DNA from: Ramazzottius varieornatus
Lineage: Eukaryota; Tardigrada; Eutardigrada; Parachela; Ramazzottiidae
Reading direction: 5' to 3'
Length of the DNA stretch: 64,000 bases
Assembly (NCBI GenBank): GCA_001949185.1
Contig: BDGG01000007.1
Location: forward strand, 1,945,079-2,009,078
Both the position numbers and the translations under genes were made by a program. This document shows, piece by piece, positions 11,527-23,190 of the stretch (positions are counted from its first letter, which is position 1; each line of letters starts with the position of its first letter). The notes under the pieces are model-generated. The model did not search any database and had not been told where the DNA came from. It saw only the letters and a list, made by a program, of their open reading frames with translations.

Positions 11527-13025
11527 TCAGATCGAAACTTCCGAGCTTTCTGAGGCGCTGGTCGCCAGCTGAGGAACGTTCTGGTCAAACTCGGAACTCT
11601 GTAAGTTTGTAGGGAGTGACTCTTCCACAACTGCAGCTGATGCTGGGCTGACGATGACCGTTTCGTTGGTTTCAGCGGGTTGGAAGGAGGAAGCGCCTTC
11701 GGAAGCGGAAGTCTGGCTCTGCTGGGCAGCTTGTCTGCTGGCGGCCTCTTCTTCCTTCATGCGCTCCAAGGCGCTAATCTGCGCCTCCAACTCCAGGCAG
11801 CTACGCTCAATCTCAAAGTTCTTCCCCACCAAGTTTACCCACCTACAACGACAGATGTTTCAGTTTTAAAGAGCCAATCCATTTCGCAGTACGCAGCGTT
11901 TTCTTACGTGGTTTCCAGAGTGTTGAGTTTCTCGCCGGCTTTCAACTGCGTGTTCTTTCGCATCCAGTTCACTTCCTGAATTTTATTCCTATCAGAAGGC
12001 CAACAAGGTAAATCAGAGGCTCGAAACAGTTGCCAGACGTTATGGGAGAAATTGGACTTTGTGTGAATTTGAGTTCTTACCGGATATCCTTTAGTTCCTG
12101 ATCGTACTGCTTATACTGACGCTCTACAGTAGGTATGTAGCGTCTCCACAGCTCGGGACCATAGTCGTTCTGTAGCTGAAGGTTGGCCAACCTGCACAAA
12201 AGATCCATATGACTTCCAAATACACTGTGCGGACTTTCCTAACAAATAAAGACAGACATTTCTTCGTTGGAAAGTGTCATTCCTGTACGAGTACCTGTTG
12301 GTCATGTGGTTGTGGAGGACGGCCACGCGGTTGAAACACTCTTCCCAAGCAGCTGGATCCCTTCGACGATTACTGGCAGGCTTGATGTTCTGGTACCTAA
12401 GGCGTAAAGCATTTTACGAAAGTTAGTCCGCTGCATTGGAAGATCGCAATTTACGACAAAACAGCAGAGAGAATTGGGAAGCTTGTCAAACAAACTCGAC
12501 CAGATCGCTTTATCAAGTCGCGTAAGTTTCCAGCTGATATCACTAATAACGTGCGCCGCTTGAGGGACAGAGGGAGCTTGCTGCCACTTGAGTTGATTGA
12601 CAAGTGTTGATTGAGCAGCTCACTTTTTGAAATCCAATTTCTCCATCGGTATCTTGTCATCCATTCTCTTCGTCTCCATCTTCATCAGGTCCGTCTACCA
12701 CAGCACACGTCACACTTTGATGAGTTCACAGACCGACGAACAGCAAGTTGTTTACCTGGAATATTTCGAGATCGAGAGGAGGTAGCTGCTTGAGATAAAA
12801 GTCCGATGAGCGATACTTCTTCATGGCTTCCATTTCTTGCTCCACCAGGGCCGTCACCTACACGACAACGGACACGTTACTAAAGGCATGAAGGGGGAAA
12901 GTGGCGAAAACAAGGGATGTTACCGCTTCTCTGACGCCAGGAGCATCGTAGCCTGAATCGACGTAGGGCAAGGCATCCACCAAGGTTGCGCTGCTCGAAA
13001 GCGAGCCTCCCGTCAGACTCAGCAT
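11527..13025 (-). CDS. BCAS2: Pre-mRNA-splicing factor SPF27 (BCAS2)
   Basis: Core subunit of the Prp19/CDC5L (NTC) complex that activates the spliceosome. Seven exons on the minus strand, approximately 12924-13025, 12756-12857, 12624-12694, 12295-12396, 12080-12191, 11908-11988, 11527-11842, giving about 294 residues against 225 in humans. The N-terminal VDALPYVDSGYDAPGVREA is the family signature. The middle shows AAWEECFNRVAVLHNH, and the C-terminal half is a coiled coil (LKDIRNKIQEVNWMRKNTQL and ETTWVNLVGKNFEIERS). The extra length is a Gln/Ser/Glu-rich tail of about 65 residues after the coiled coil that vertebrate proteins lack; its role is unknown. One intron carries a foldback repeat. 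Confident call; my exon arithmetic for the 12080-12191 exon is off by one base, so that border may be displaced by one. Confidence 0.92.
12474..12568. repeat. GTGGCGCAC foldback repeat (diverged), BCAS2 intron
   Basis: Begins TCAAACAAACTCGACCAGATCG, the family's outer arm, followed by CAAGTCGCG and, after a loop, GTGCGCCGCTTG. Confidence 0.7.
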
Positions 13026-13447
13026 TCTCTGCGCTGCTACAGCTCAACTGTCTTCCAACAGGCGCAACGGAAACTATGATGTTGCTGTCGTCAAGTTTCT
13101 AAAAAAGTCTTGGATCTGCAGGACGAGAAGGAATCGAACGTGCAGAAAACTGCGGAAAGAAATGGCCGTATGTGACATGTCACATGTCTGATTGTTGATT
13201 AACGCGTGATGTAAGTAATGTAAGGTTCGCTGGTGACAGTATATGACAGGACACGACAGCACGGCTGACGTCATCGCGGACCAGATTTTGCCGCAATGGC
13301 CCAGCATGGCGCGCGGGCAAGGATTTGCCGTCACCTGAAATTACGAAGTTGGGGACAATGACGCTAGCGTTTCCCATGGTTTATTCTTTTCTTGAATTGA
13401 TAACAGGTCTAGGTCGAACATAGTGACCCAACGGCACAGTTTAAAGT
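13026..13447. other. Spacer between SARM1 stop and BCAS2 start
   Basis: 422 bases that must hold the BCAS2 promoter and SARM1 3' UTR. Contains ACATGTCACATGTC and ATGACAGGACACGACA strings related to the TGACATGACA repeats. No exon seen. Confidence 0.45.
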
Positions 13448-16400
13448 CTAGAAAGCAGATGCACCGGCGCCGTGGTAGGAAATGGCAGCAGGAAGTGACT
13501 GAGGATGGCCTTGTTGGGAGGAGGACTGACTAGGAACACTGGAGGGCTTTGTATTCAAATCACCACGCAGAAACCTCTCTAGCTTATCTACACAAGCATC
13601 TTGATAATCGTGGATCCAGCGGATGCCGTTGAAGCGACAGATGGAACGCATGTCTTCCGGAAGGATCTCCGGACTTGGCCAAGTGAACTGCGGGTCCGTT
13701 ATCGGGACGATATTGCATTTACAGGATATGGCCGCCGAAATCTCCTAAAACGCCGTACAAGGTTACATCCGTGGACCTTCTGCTCAAATGAGCAAGGCTG
13801 TGGGTACATTGATACCTTGTGGATCCAGTCTTTCTTGTCGTCATCGCCGATACAGCGATCCAGAGCCGTAGGAGAAAGTATCAGGACAAAGTGCTTGGCC
13901 ATGCGGACACTGTCGATCAGCTTCTGGTCGAAAGCTCCGGCATCCAGCTTGTCAATGTCAATAAAGACGGAGAAGCCTCGCAGCTGTAGGTGAACCTTGA
14001 GAAGACTGCAAGAGATTAGAAGAAGTCACTTATCAGTAAGAGTACAACTTGGCAAACAGACCCGACCAAATTGTCTCCCTAAGTGGAGCACGCTTCCAGT
14101 CAATATCAATGAAACTGCGCGCCACTTCGCACAACGATGCGGTCTAGGGGTTGTCTGGTTTCCAAATCCATCATTTGGACAGTAGGGTTTAAAATGGAAG
14201 TTTACCTGGCTAACTGAGATCCTGTTGAGCGTCGATAGCTAATAAAGACGTCATTTTCCGAGCGGACTTCCATGACAGCGCCCTTCTCCAGACTATGCCG
14301 TCGTCTAATGGCGTCCAAGATTTTGGCTCGATGGACGCCGTTGTCAATCTTGGCATCGTACTTGAGGTGGTCATCCGTAATGAAGGGGAATACAGACGGG
14401 TCGATGCCGGCTTTGAGGAGGTTGTAAGTGTACTGGGCGTATTCAGGTGCGATCTGCAGCAGGAAGGAGTGGATGTTGAAGGGATCACAGCTGGCGTAGT
14501 CGGAGATGCGTTTCAGTTGTTGAAGGACCCGCAGGAAACGATGACGCTGCAGTCGACTATGCATTTTCAGGTCTTCTGACAACATCATGTCCGTCAGCTG
14601 AAGTAAGACGTCACCGTCAACTTCGTTCTCGCTAAAGACCTTGCTCTCTTTCGAGTAGCCAATCTGTGGACGAAAGATAAAGAAGTAAAGAATTCCTATA
14701 TTTAAATACCTATAGCTTCCGCAGTTTTGCTCGACTTTCAAGCATGATGTATCCCGCACTTGCCGTTGTCCAACTTCTGGTACCTTTCTACATGTATTTT
14801 TAGGCTGAAGATCGGACGACCACCACCACCAAGAAGTAGTGCAGGTATATGGTATGATTTACCTGTTGAAGCCAGTGTTTGACGTCTTGTATGGTCCACA
14901 AGGGGCTCTGCTGGGTCAGGCGGTGCGGCACGGTCTCTCCCAGCAAACTCAGACATTCGGCGGCGAAGCGGCTAGCAATGTCGTTTGGAGAGCTGGCACA
15001 AGTTTTCAGGTGCTCGATTATCCCAAGGTCGCGGAAAATCTGCAAAGAGAGACCTTGTCGTCCTGCCTACACGTCAATGAAACAGATGGTGCGAAAAATT
15101 GTAGGAAAATGGCATTGAAACTGTCGTCAACTTCATGGAACGCGCGTTTGCTTGCGCCATTATTAAATTAGGAACTCTTGGACGACACCAACCTTGAAAT
15201 CGTTTTTCTTTTTACGAGCATGAGCTTCCGTCGCAAAGTGAAAGGCCGCCAACTGTTGCGCTTCAAGGATGTGACTGTCCAGACTGGGGATAAGTCTGGT
15301 CATGACGTCGCGCGACTGTTTGGGGTCGAGGAGCTCGGCGTAGACCGTGGCGAAGATCTCCGGCTGATTATCCGTTACGAACTCGTTGACCAGGTCCAAA
15401 GTCCCCGACTTGACGACCGCGGCCTCCAGCTCTTTATTGGCAATCAAGGTACCGACGCACAAACAAGCCGAATATTTTGTCTGCTTGTCCGTCTGCCCGA
15501 ACGCCAACGGGAAGAGCCAATCTGTCAAAGCCACACATTCAAAATATAATTTTTTCTTAATTTTCTGTTATTTCTAATTTAATTATTTTCAGTCACAGTA
15601 TTCTGTTTTCTCATGTTTTCTTTTATTTTCCTTATTTTTTCTGTTGGTAAATAAATTCACGCAGATGGTTTTGCCGAGGGGCGCGCTTTCTGGCTTAAAT
15701 ACAATGTAAAGTGCGCCACTTGAGATAGCGATGTGGGTGCAATTTTTGGCCGACGTCTCGGTGTCTATTTAATGCTTGCTTGTTCAGTTTACCTTGAGCT
15801 CGTTGTTTGATCATCTGGTGTTGGTTGAACTGTCCACCATAGAGGGATAAATTGAGGAGAGCCAGGGCGGAAGACCTCTGCGTCTCCAAGTCCTGACTCT
15901 TGCAAGCTTCCAAGACGGCATCCAGGCCGCCATTCTTGACCACTTGGTTACAGGCCATCTCCGAGTTGTTCATAATCTTGCCCAGCACTCCCGTCCCTGC
16001 TCGCCTCGACTCGGCATTACCCTTCATAGTGGCCACCCTGACGATACCATCGACGCCCTTCTTCAAGATTTTGTCCCTGGCCTCCACGTCCATACACTTG
16101 TCCAGGACGCGCGTCGACAAGACGCTGACTTCCTGGTCCCCGCTGTCCACATTGTCAATCAAGAGATCAACGATACCATCGTCGTTGATTTTGTGCTGCA
16201 GCTGGTTCTGTGTGGAGAGGGAATTTCCAGCGGTCTCGAAGGTCTCCAGCATTTGCAGCAGCGTCTTGCGCATTTCGTTCTTGATGGCTTTCGGTGTGGC
16301 ATTGTCAAAGTGATCGAGGAGCTGCGAAGTGGAGAGGCTGTGCTTGACCGCTGGCCCGTTGACCGAGTTTTGGTAGGTGGTGCCGCGGAAAGTGCCGTCG

Positions 16401-17609
16401 GGCTGCTGTTCGCCTTGGAAGCCGTAAGTATCGGTCTGTGAGGTCTGGGACAGCTCGCCTTTACCGGAGGAATCTGCGGCAAAGGAGGAAGAGGTCTTGT
16501 TGGATGAGTGACTGAGTGCGGCGCAAGCTTGACGGAGACTTTGGCCCATAGTGTCCATGGCTTCGATTGTCGCTTTGGCCGCGCTTGTCGACGATACCTT
16601 ATGGTCGGCTTCCACCTTCAAAGCACATTTCATAAAAACTAATTGTATAAAAGTCAGAAACTACTATGCTCCTCTTCTCAAAATCAAGCAACAGCAATTT
16701 TGTTATTTTGTCGCAGAAGAAAATGACAGAAGATGGAGAGGCCAGGGTACCTTGAGTTGGCCATTGACTTCAGTGGACTGGATCTGCGACTGCTTTGAAT
16801 GGTCGTCCCTCCTGGAATCGGAGAAATTGCGGACTTGCCGTCCATTGGGTCCATCCACAATCTCTTGATAGTGCCTCTGTTGCTGGACCATGACGGAGCG
16901 ACTCGACGTCTGATGACTGCTCCTTTGGACAATGGGACTTGCTTGTACGGTGCTGTGGACCGTCATGTCGACGTCTTCGGTATCGAGGAGCGCGGGGTTG
17001 GACATGGCGTTCTTGGGCTGGTAGTAAGTGACACTGCCATCAAAATAAGGGTTATGGGCTGCCTGTTGGCTAGTGCTGCGTTCAATGAGGGGCGACTGAG
17101 GGCGAGTGCTGGACAGCAGGTCGCTGCTGGCGAAGCGGCTTTTCATCATGGGGAGGGGGCTGTCGGGTTCGCTGATAATGGGCTCGGGCGTCTTGGCCAT
17201 TTTGGCCGCCAGATGACTACCCACGTTAGGCTCGGCCGAAGCACGACGCTCAAACGTCTTGGGTGAGATATTTAAAGAAATCAAACCTAGGCCCCAAAAA
17301 GAGTAGCGGTTAGTTATATAGCCTACCTGACGTGACGGCCTCGACAAAAGGACTACTGAAATCCGCATAAGAAAAAAGGCCGATTGTCCAATATGTTATC
17401 ATTTGAACTGATATGTGTACAAAGATACAGTGATATATTGTTCTTGATGGTGGCAAGCTGGAACTGGAGGTGGATTACGTCAAGAAGGTATTGGCTATAC
17501 CTGGTTGAGCAGCTTGGGAGGCGATGGAAGGAGTGCGGCCTGAGGAAGAGAGGGTCGATGACGAGGCCGTACCTTCCTCGGCCGGCTTCTTTTTATGGCG
17601 ATGGTCCAT
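13448..17609 (-). CDS. SARM1: SARM1 NAD+ hydrolase (ARM-SAM-TIR)
   Basis: Metabolic sensor that destroys NAD+ when its autoinhibition is released; drives axon degeneration and innate signalling in animals. Eight exons: 17501-17609, 16751-17286, 15793-16615, 15193-15521, 14863-15039, 14206-14663, 13816-14005, 13448-13744; 972 residues against about 724 in humans. Order: a 220-residue Ser/Gln-rich N-terminal region, ARM repeats (about 300-590), two SAM domains ([12 protein letters not shown] onward and [15 protein letters not shown] onward), then TIR starting [16 protein letters not shown]. The TIR catalytic glutamate is the first codon of the last exon (GAG, 13742-13744), in the context KDWIHK|EISAA, and the BB-loop region [21 protein letters not shown] is intact. 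So the enzyme looks active. No mitochondrial targeting sequence is evident at the N terminus, in contrast to the vertebrate protein. An upstream noncoding exon is possible. Two introns contain foldback repeats. Confidence 0.95.
14047..14148. repeat. GTGGCGCAC foldback repeat (diverged), SARM1 intron
   Basis: Starts TTGGCAAACAGACCCGACC, then TAAGTGGAGCACG, a loop with CAATATCAATG, and GCGCGCCACTT. Lies in the intron 14006-14205. Confidence 0.7.
15670..15736. repeat. GTGGCGCAC foldback repeat (partial), SARM1 intron
   Basis: GAGGGGCGCGC pairs weakly with GTGCGCCACTTGAG. One arm is degraded; the outer arms are missing or too diverged to see. Lies in the intron 15522-15792. Confidence 0.6.
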
Positions 17610-19915
17610 GGCGTTTTTCAGCCTAGACAACGAAGAAAGTGATGAGCCATGGAAAACCTACAACGTAGGTGGCAAAGATGAAGCTCAGCTGCATGATCGT
17701 CATCATGTCTCTCTATCAAAGGCCACTTGAGAATGATCCCCCGCCTATATGTAAGGCAACTTTCCAGCAGAGAGCCAGAAAGAATCTTAGACTCACGATT
17801 TCAGCATGATGGTGCGCGGCCGATGCACTTATCGCTAATCAGCTTCCGTACGTATGTATACGCCAGCTCAATATCATGTATTTTGGCCACAGCGATAAAA
17901 GACAAGGGAGGGATAAGTCTTGTATACCGGCCAGATTTACCGCAAATGTCGATGCAAAGTCAGTGCAAATAGAATGTTACGTCTGCACCATGAAACGCGT
18001 ATGAAAGCTGAGGGTTGACGGTGCCGAGACAAGATACGAAGACGGCCTCCTTCACCGTTGGTTATCAAGGCGGAGAGAAACTGTGACGGAAGAGATGGCG
18101 GATGGATAATTGTAGAAGAACACAAGTGCTGACATTGACAGGGAAAGTTGCCCTTGCGCCGCCACCACTTTGCTGGCCTTCTTCCTCACGCGCTTCAGTC
18201 AGGGAGGTACCGTCAATCCCCATGCGCTGAATTGTCGACGAGGCAACACTGAATGAAGAAAAGAAGACGACTGTTGCAACGTGCTTGTGGAGTTTCAGCT
18301 GGCAGTCGATCACATGCAATAGCCTAACTGTTGTTACTGTGGGAGAAGACGGCGACGATAGTCAGAAGAAGCCGTATCACTTTTTGTCGGTTACGTAAGC
18401 CAGGCCAGCATGGACGGTTACAGTGGCTTCATGTGTACCAGCATACATATTAACGAGCATAAACCAGCCAGTTTTCCAACCAGCCAGTTTTCCTCCCGGT
18501 CCACAGACACTTTTTGTCTTTTTTTGCGATTGACCGGGAAGAAAAAGTTTGTTGGGTTTTCCATGTACCACAACGATATCCGACGGCGACTGGACGTAGA
18601 GCCAAAGTTGTACGGCTCGCCGACACCTGTCTTGCCGGAAGATAGTAAGATTAGTCAATTTGACGGTCGGCCACAATTGTTTTGGTAAGTTATTATGATA
18701 GTCACTTCTCATTGCCTTACTGCCAAATGACCATGACGGATGAGCGATAAGCGTACCGGGTACAGTTGACGGTAGGGAGAGTGCGCCACTGATTAGGGGG
18801 TGCCATGCAGTGCCGTTTGACAGACAAACATCAAGTCGTCACTTCAGCCGTGCCAGTTAACCGTACACGTATTTAACACATAAGCGGTCAAAGTCCATCT
18901 TACATCTTCAACAATTTGATATTTCAAGATACAGAAAGTTACTTACCTCAGCAAAGAAAAGCTGGCCACTGAAGTATCACACAAAATTGCGTAGACTGTC
19001 GACCTCCGTTCGAAAGGCTGGTCAGCCTTTTATACGAAACAAAGCTGAGATGATATTCCACGTCTTAGCTTCTTCGCTTGCAATTATTCAGCACTCATCC
19101 ACTCCAGCCACAATTGTTCTGACAAGGAAGAAGGGCCAAATGTTGCCGCCTCATTGCAGAAAAATGTAAATGCCGCAGTGATGCCAATATTTCTGCCAGT
19201 GACTCGTTGCTGGCTCTCCGCAGCGACGATGAGTTCCTCATGTGTCATTCATTAACACAGCAACACAGCCATGGCCGAAGCAGCTATAGAGTTCAGTGAT
19301 ACGCACTAAACAATATCCACGATGAAAAAAGACTGTCGGGCTCGGTCGGGAACCCACGGATGATACAGCAAGTTAGTGCAGTAACCGAAGACGCAACAGC
19401 TTCTGCCAAAAGATATAGTGTATGGCCGTATCAGCTGCCACACATTTATCACAGCAGGCTTTGGCCTTCAATCATCGACAATGATACATGTTACAGCGGC
19501 AAGCTTCCAGAAAAGTCGACGCGAGGCTCTGAAAGAACGATGGCCGGCAGTTTGTAGTGGAAATCAGCGACCTACATACTTTCAGTAAGCTGAAGATGAC
19601 AGGATTTAGAAATGGCGCAAGAGATCAAGAGTTCGTCATCTTCGCACCAGCCACTTTCCCTCTGTCTCAGGCCGCAGATTGTGCAAATGAAAATTATGTT
19701 GAACTGTCCATAGACACAACTTTGGGCTGCCGGCGCCGCCGTGTCAAGCGTAAAGCCATCGTGACGGATGTCGATCATGCTGCAGTTACACGACAGTGTG
19801 CCAAAGTCTGGTCGTCGCTGATAAAAAGTACACTTTGGAAACTTGTTATGAGCTATCCACCCAGTAATCATCATGGTGCTGACTCAGCCGCTGCGGTACT
19901 ATGTAGCACTTCACT
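17610..19915. other. Gene-poor gap between SARM1 and mitochondrial SerRS
   Basis: 2.3 kb upstream of SARM1 and downstream of the SerRS stop. Open frames here are short and resemble nothing known. A half-copy of the foldback repeat (GAGTGCGCCACT) lies near 18780. An untranslated SARM1 exon could be present but cannot be identified by eye. Confidence 0.45.
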
Positions 19916-21192
19916 TTAATTGCTCTTCCGTGATTTGCGCCAATACAGGCCCGTTGCACCTGTCGGTTTGCTCAGCGTCACTGCATTGTCAAAATAACGT
20001 CTCAACACTTCAGGTATTGTAATTATACCATTGGACAGTTGATTCTGCTCTAATATGGCAATGATCATACGAGGGACAGCACAAGCAGTACCGTTTACGG
20101 TATGGACAAAAGGTAGCGTATCCTTAGTTTCTTGGGGCTTCTTTTGGTAAGTGATGTTCAGCCGGCTGCTTTGGAAATCTTTGCAGTTGGAGGCACTGGA
20201 GATTTCGCCGTAGCGTTGGCTGCCGGGCATCCAGGCTTCAATGTCAAACTTGCGGCTAGCGGCCAGGCCCAGTTCTTCCTTGGGCATGTCGAGGACTTGG
20301 GCGTGGAGACCCAGGGTGGACACAAGGTCCTTCTGGATGGTGACGAATTCTTCCAGCATGGTCTTACTGTCGTCCGGCTGACAAAGACCGAACATTTCAA
20401 CTTTCGTAAACTCGTGAACGCGATAGATACCTTCTTGGACGTCGGAGACCTCGGCTCGGTAGCACCTAACATCAAGAAATAAACTTGTGAAGAGCTAACA
20501 ATGGTCATGATTGGATCGAACTGTCGATCCTCTGAACCGCTGTACATGACATGACATGACAAACGGCAGCGCACACCGTACAATGCGCATAAGTCCAGCG
20601 CAACGCAGAGACGCGCACCACGATGCACTTAACATACAGACATCGGTTGATTGTTGTATGGACTCAACGTTAAAATCTCAAACGCACAAAAACCAATCCA
20701 CGAAGAGAAATATTCTTTTCTCTTCGTGATGACTAACTACAAGTCAGACGAGCCCTACCTGCTCATGGCGCTAAGTTTGATGGGAAGCTGATCTCTGTGG
20801 ATGATCTTGTTCCGGTGGAGTGCAGCGATGGCCATTTCGGATGTGCCGGAGAGCGCAAATCGTCCGTGTCGTTGCTCGTCCAGAAGATAAATCATGTTAT
20901 GCCGTCCCTTGAGTCGTTCCATTCCGCAGCCATCTAAAACTTCGGGTGAGATAATGTCCGGTACGGAGATGAATTCAAAGCCCCGTTGTTTGAGGAAGCC
21001 AGTGGTGAAGGAGATGAGGGCTTGCTCCAGTTTGGCGAAGAGTCCGCCCAAGATGTACGCACGGTCCGTCGACAGAAGGGACAGCTTCGTCCTCCTCAAA
21101 CTCCCAGCGTATCCGGCGGCCAATGTCTCGATGCTCTTCGGTGCAAAGCGGAAAGCCTGCTTCGTACCGATTACTTCCACAGCAGCTGCCAT
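19916..21192 (-). CDS. SARS2: Seryl-tRNA synthetase, mitochondrial type
   Basis: Class II aminoacyl-tRNA synthetase that charges mitochondrial tRNA-Ser. Two exons are visible, 20759-21192 and 19916-20465, joining in frame to 327 residues. The catalytic core is present: [14 protein letters not shown], the LSGTSEMAI segment, motif 2 [21 protein letters not shown], the serine-pocket run [26 protein letters not shown], and motif 3 [16 protein letters not shown]. The mitochondrial form is indicated by its close match to vertebrate SARS2 motifs. The usual N-terminal tRNA-binding coiled coil (about 150-190 residues) and transit peptide are not found upstream. A possible acceptor just before CTGAAGCACGAATC (about 21215) would extend the frame, but I find no exons beyond it, and a divergent gene starts 426 bases away. 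Either the arm is in undetected small exons or it is lost. Confidence 0.88.
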
Positions 21193-21618
21193 GACGCAAG
21201 GAAGAGATTCGTGCTTCAGCTGACTTCAACGGGACTTGGAGTTAGTGACGACAATAGTGGCAAAATTATTACTATATTAATTTTTACGAAAGCATATTCG
21301 TGGAGGTTGAATCCCCGGGGTCAGTTCGTTCGAGCCGGGTACCAGCGGTGCACTCTTGATCCGCTGATCGGCTTATCGCCGTTATCGGTTCCCTTTACAG
21401 AAATCGAAATTTTGAAGTTTGTCGGGGACTACCCAAGACGCGAACCGGGTACGGTGAGGGAAAGCTGGAAAAGTGGAAATTATCTTTTCTTGAAATTTTC
21501 CAAACAAGATTCGACAACTTTTACTCTTTTAGTCTTTTACTTGGACAAAATTTCTGCTGCGTTCTTCTTGTCTTTCCTTAAGTGCTCCGACGCTGGCGAA
21601 AAAGCTGCAGCTTTGACA
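21193..21618. promoter_or_regulatory. Divergent 5' region, SerRS and Cys/His gene A
   Basis: 426 bases between opposed start codons. Open in one plus-strand frame but without resemblance to any protein. A shared promoter is inferred. Confidence 0.4.
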
Positions 21619-22491
21619 ATGGCGGATCCGGATATGTGGACGGGGATGAACCCCGACCTGCTGCCTGTCAAGATAGCCTTCGCCCCGTCACGCGCGCTGC
21701 GAAAACACTACTATCAGTGCCATGCTTGCCAGGAATATGTCACTCATCACAACTGCAAGTCGGGCTGGGCTGTAAGTTAACCATCCCTTCTCAGCATAGT
21801 CCGCATAACGCCCCCGTATTCTCGTTCGTAGTCCAACCCCGTCCTGATGCCCGTCGACGAGAAGGACGTTCCCCTCAAGATACTCAACGCGCCTGAGAAG
21901 AAGATACCGCTGGAGTTTGACTATCGCCTGTACCTGCAAAAGCACGACAGATTTCGCGACCTGACCGTCGACGACGACAACCGCCTCATCAGCTGCTCAC
22001 TCTGCAACACCGTCGTCTTCAAAGTCACCCATCCCTACAAAGAGCCACGGTTGGAGCGCATCGAAAAGCATGTTAAGAGCAAAGTGCACTGTGAAAAGCT
22101 GAGGCCGACCGACAAGCACTTTAAGCCTTCCTGCCTCCTCTGTCCGGTCTGCAACAAGTACGTGGCCGTTAAGAACTACAAGCGCCACTGGGCTCTCCCT
22201 GTCCACAAGGAGAAGGAAGAGGCCGCCAAGAAGGAAGACTTGACTTCCCTGTCGGCTGAGGAAGCCAACCAGAAGATGCTGGACAAGATGAAGGAAGTCA
22301 TGGTCTCTGCCAGTATTTCCGGCTCGGCCTTGAAGAAGGTTATTCCATTCCTCAGACAGTACTGCGCCGGCGGTGGAGCTATCCCCAGTCGTAGGAACGG
22401 ACAGATTGCCTTGGGAGATACTCACCTTGCTCAAGATCACGACGACCGCGAAGAGCACAGCCATGGAAAGATTCACATTGTACAACAGTAG
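21619..22491 (+). CDS. Unrecognised Cys/His-rich protein, tandem copy A
   Basis: I do not recognise this family. Two exons, 21619-21771 and 21832-22491, give 270 residues. Three candidate zinc-binding modules are visible. First, near residue 35, YYQCHACQEYVTHHNCKSGW (CxxC then HxC). Second, in exon 2, CSLCNTVVFKVTHP followed 20 residues later by HVKSKVH. Third, CPVCNKYVAVKNYKRHWALP followed by VH, a C2H2-like finger. A helical Lys-rich segment and a Gly-rich CAGGGAI motif follow; the His-rich C terminus ends IHIVQQ. The two downstream genes share the exon structure, the intron position just after the first module, and all three modules, so the three are tandem duplicates. Role unknown; RNA or DNA binding would be a guess. 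Confidence 0.85.
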
Positions 22492-23190
22492 ACGGCGCAA
22501 GTCTTCTTTACTTTAAACTTCTGGCTGGTTTTCTTCCCGATAAGGATAACTTGTAGTTTCTGTTGCCCTTTGTTTTTCTTGTATTCATTTGACTATCATA
22601 GAATTCCTGTATGTATGTGGACCGTCCGACCGTCATGTAAAATGAGGGCGAGAGACAGCAGTGAAAGGAGTGAAAGTTATGCTGCAGAAATCACGGAGAT
22701 GGGGAAAATTTGCACATAGGTTCACGGAACTGACGGAAGGAAGGTATAATGCAGTTTCTAAGATTTCGTCAAATAGCAGAATGCAGGAAGCAGCAGAAAG
22801 ACAGGAACTTCACCAGAGACGACATGTCATGCTATGTCATGTCCTGTTATATATCGCTGGCACTGTTTGCGTTTCTTCCTGCATTTCTTTCCGCTGCTTT
22901 TACAGTACACGTACTTGGATCAACATCTGCGCACTTTAGGAGTTGGATTAAGTTCCATTCGTGTTGTTGGTGGCGCTGTGCGTCTTGTATCTCTCGACAA
23001 GCGGATTCGAGGGAGTCGCGAGACATCTATCGACAGCGGAAAGTGACAGGTAACCTGGTCGAGCGCATGTTTGAACCGTCCAAGTTGGCAGGTTCCCGCA
23101 GCCCTTAGCTTGTTGAAACTACTCCTAATGTTTTCCCTTTTCGGCATTCAAGAAGCGGGCACAAGATACGTGGAGTCTGACCTGGAAAGA
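22492..23190. other. Spacer between Cys/His copies A and B
   Basis: 699 bases holding the copy A 3' UTR and copy B promoter. Contains a CATGTCATGCTATGTCATGTCC palindrome-like repeat near 22825-22855. No exon recognised. Confidence 0.4.

Noticed and set aside
20986-21780. 264-codon plus-strand frame running into Cys/His copy A
   Set aside because: The first part is antisense to SerRS coding sequence, and only the segment from 21619 matches the paralogues.
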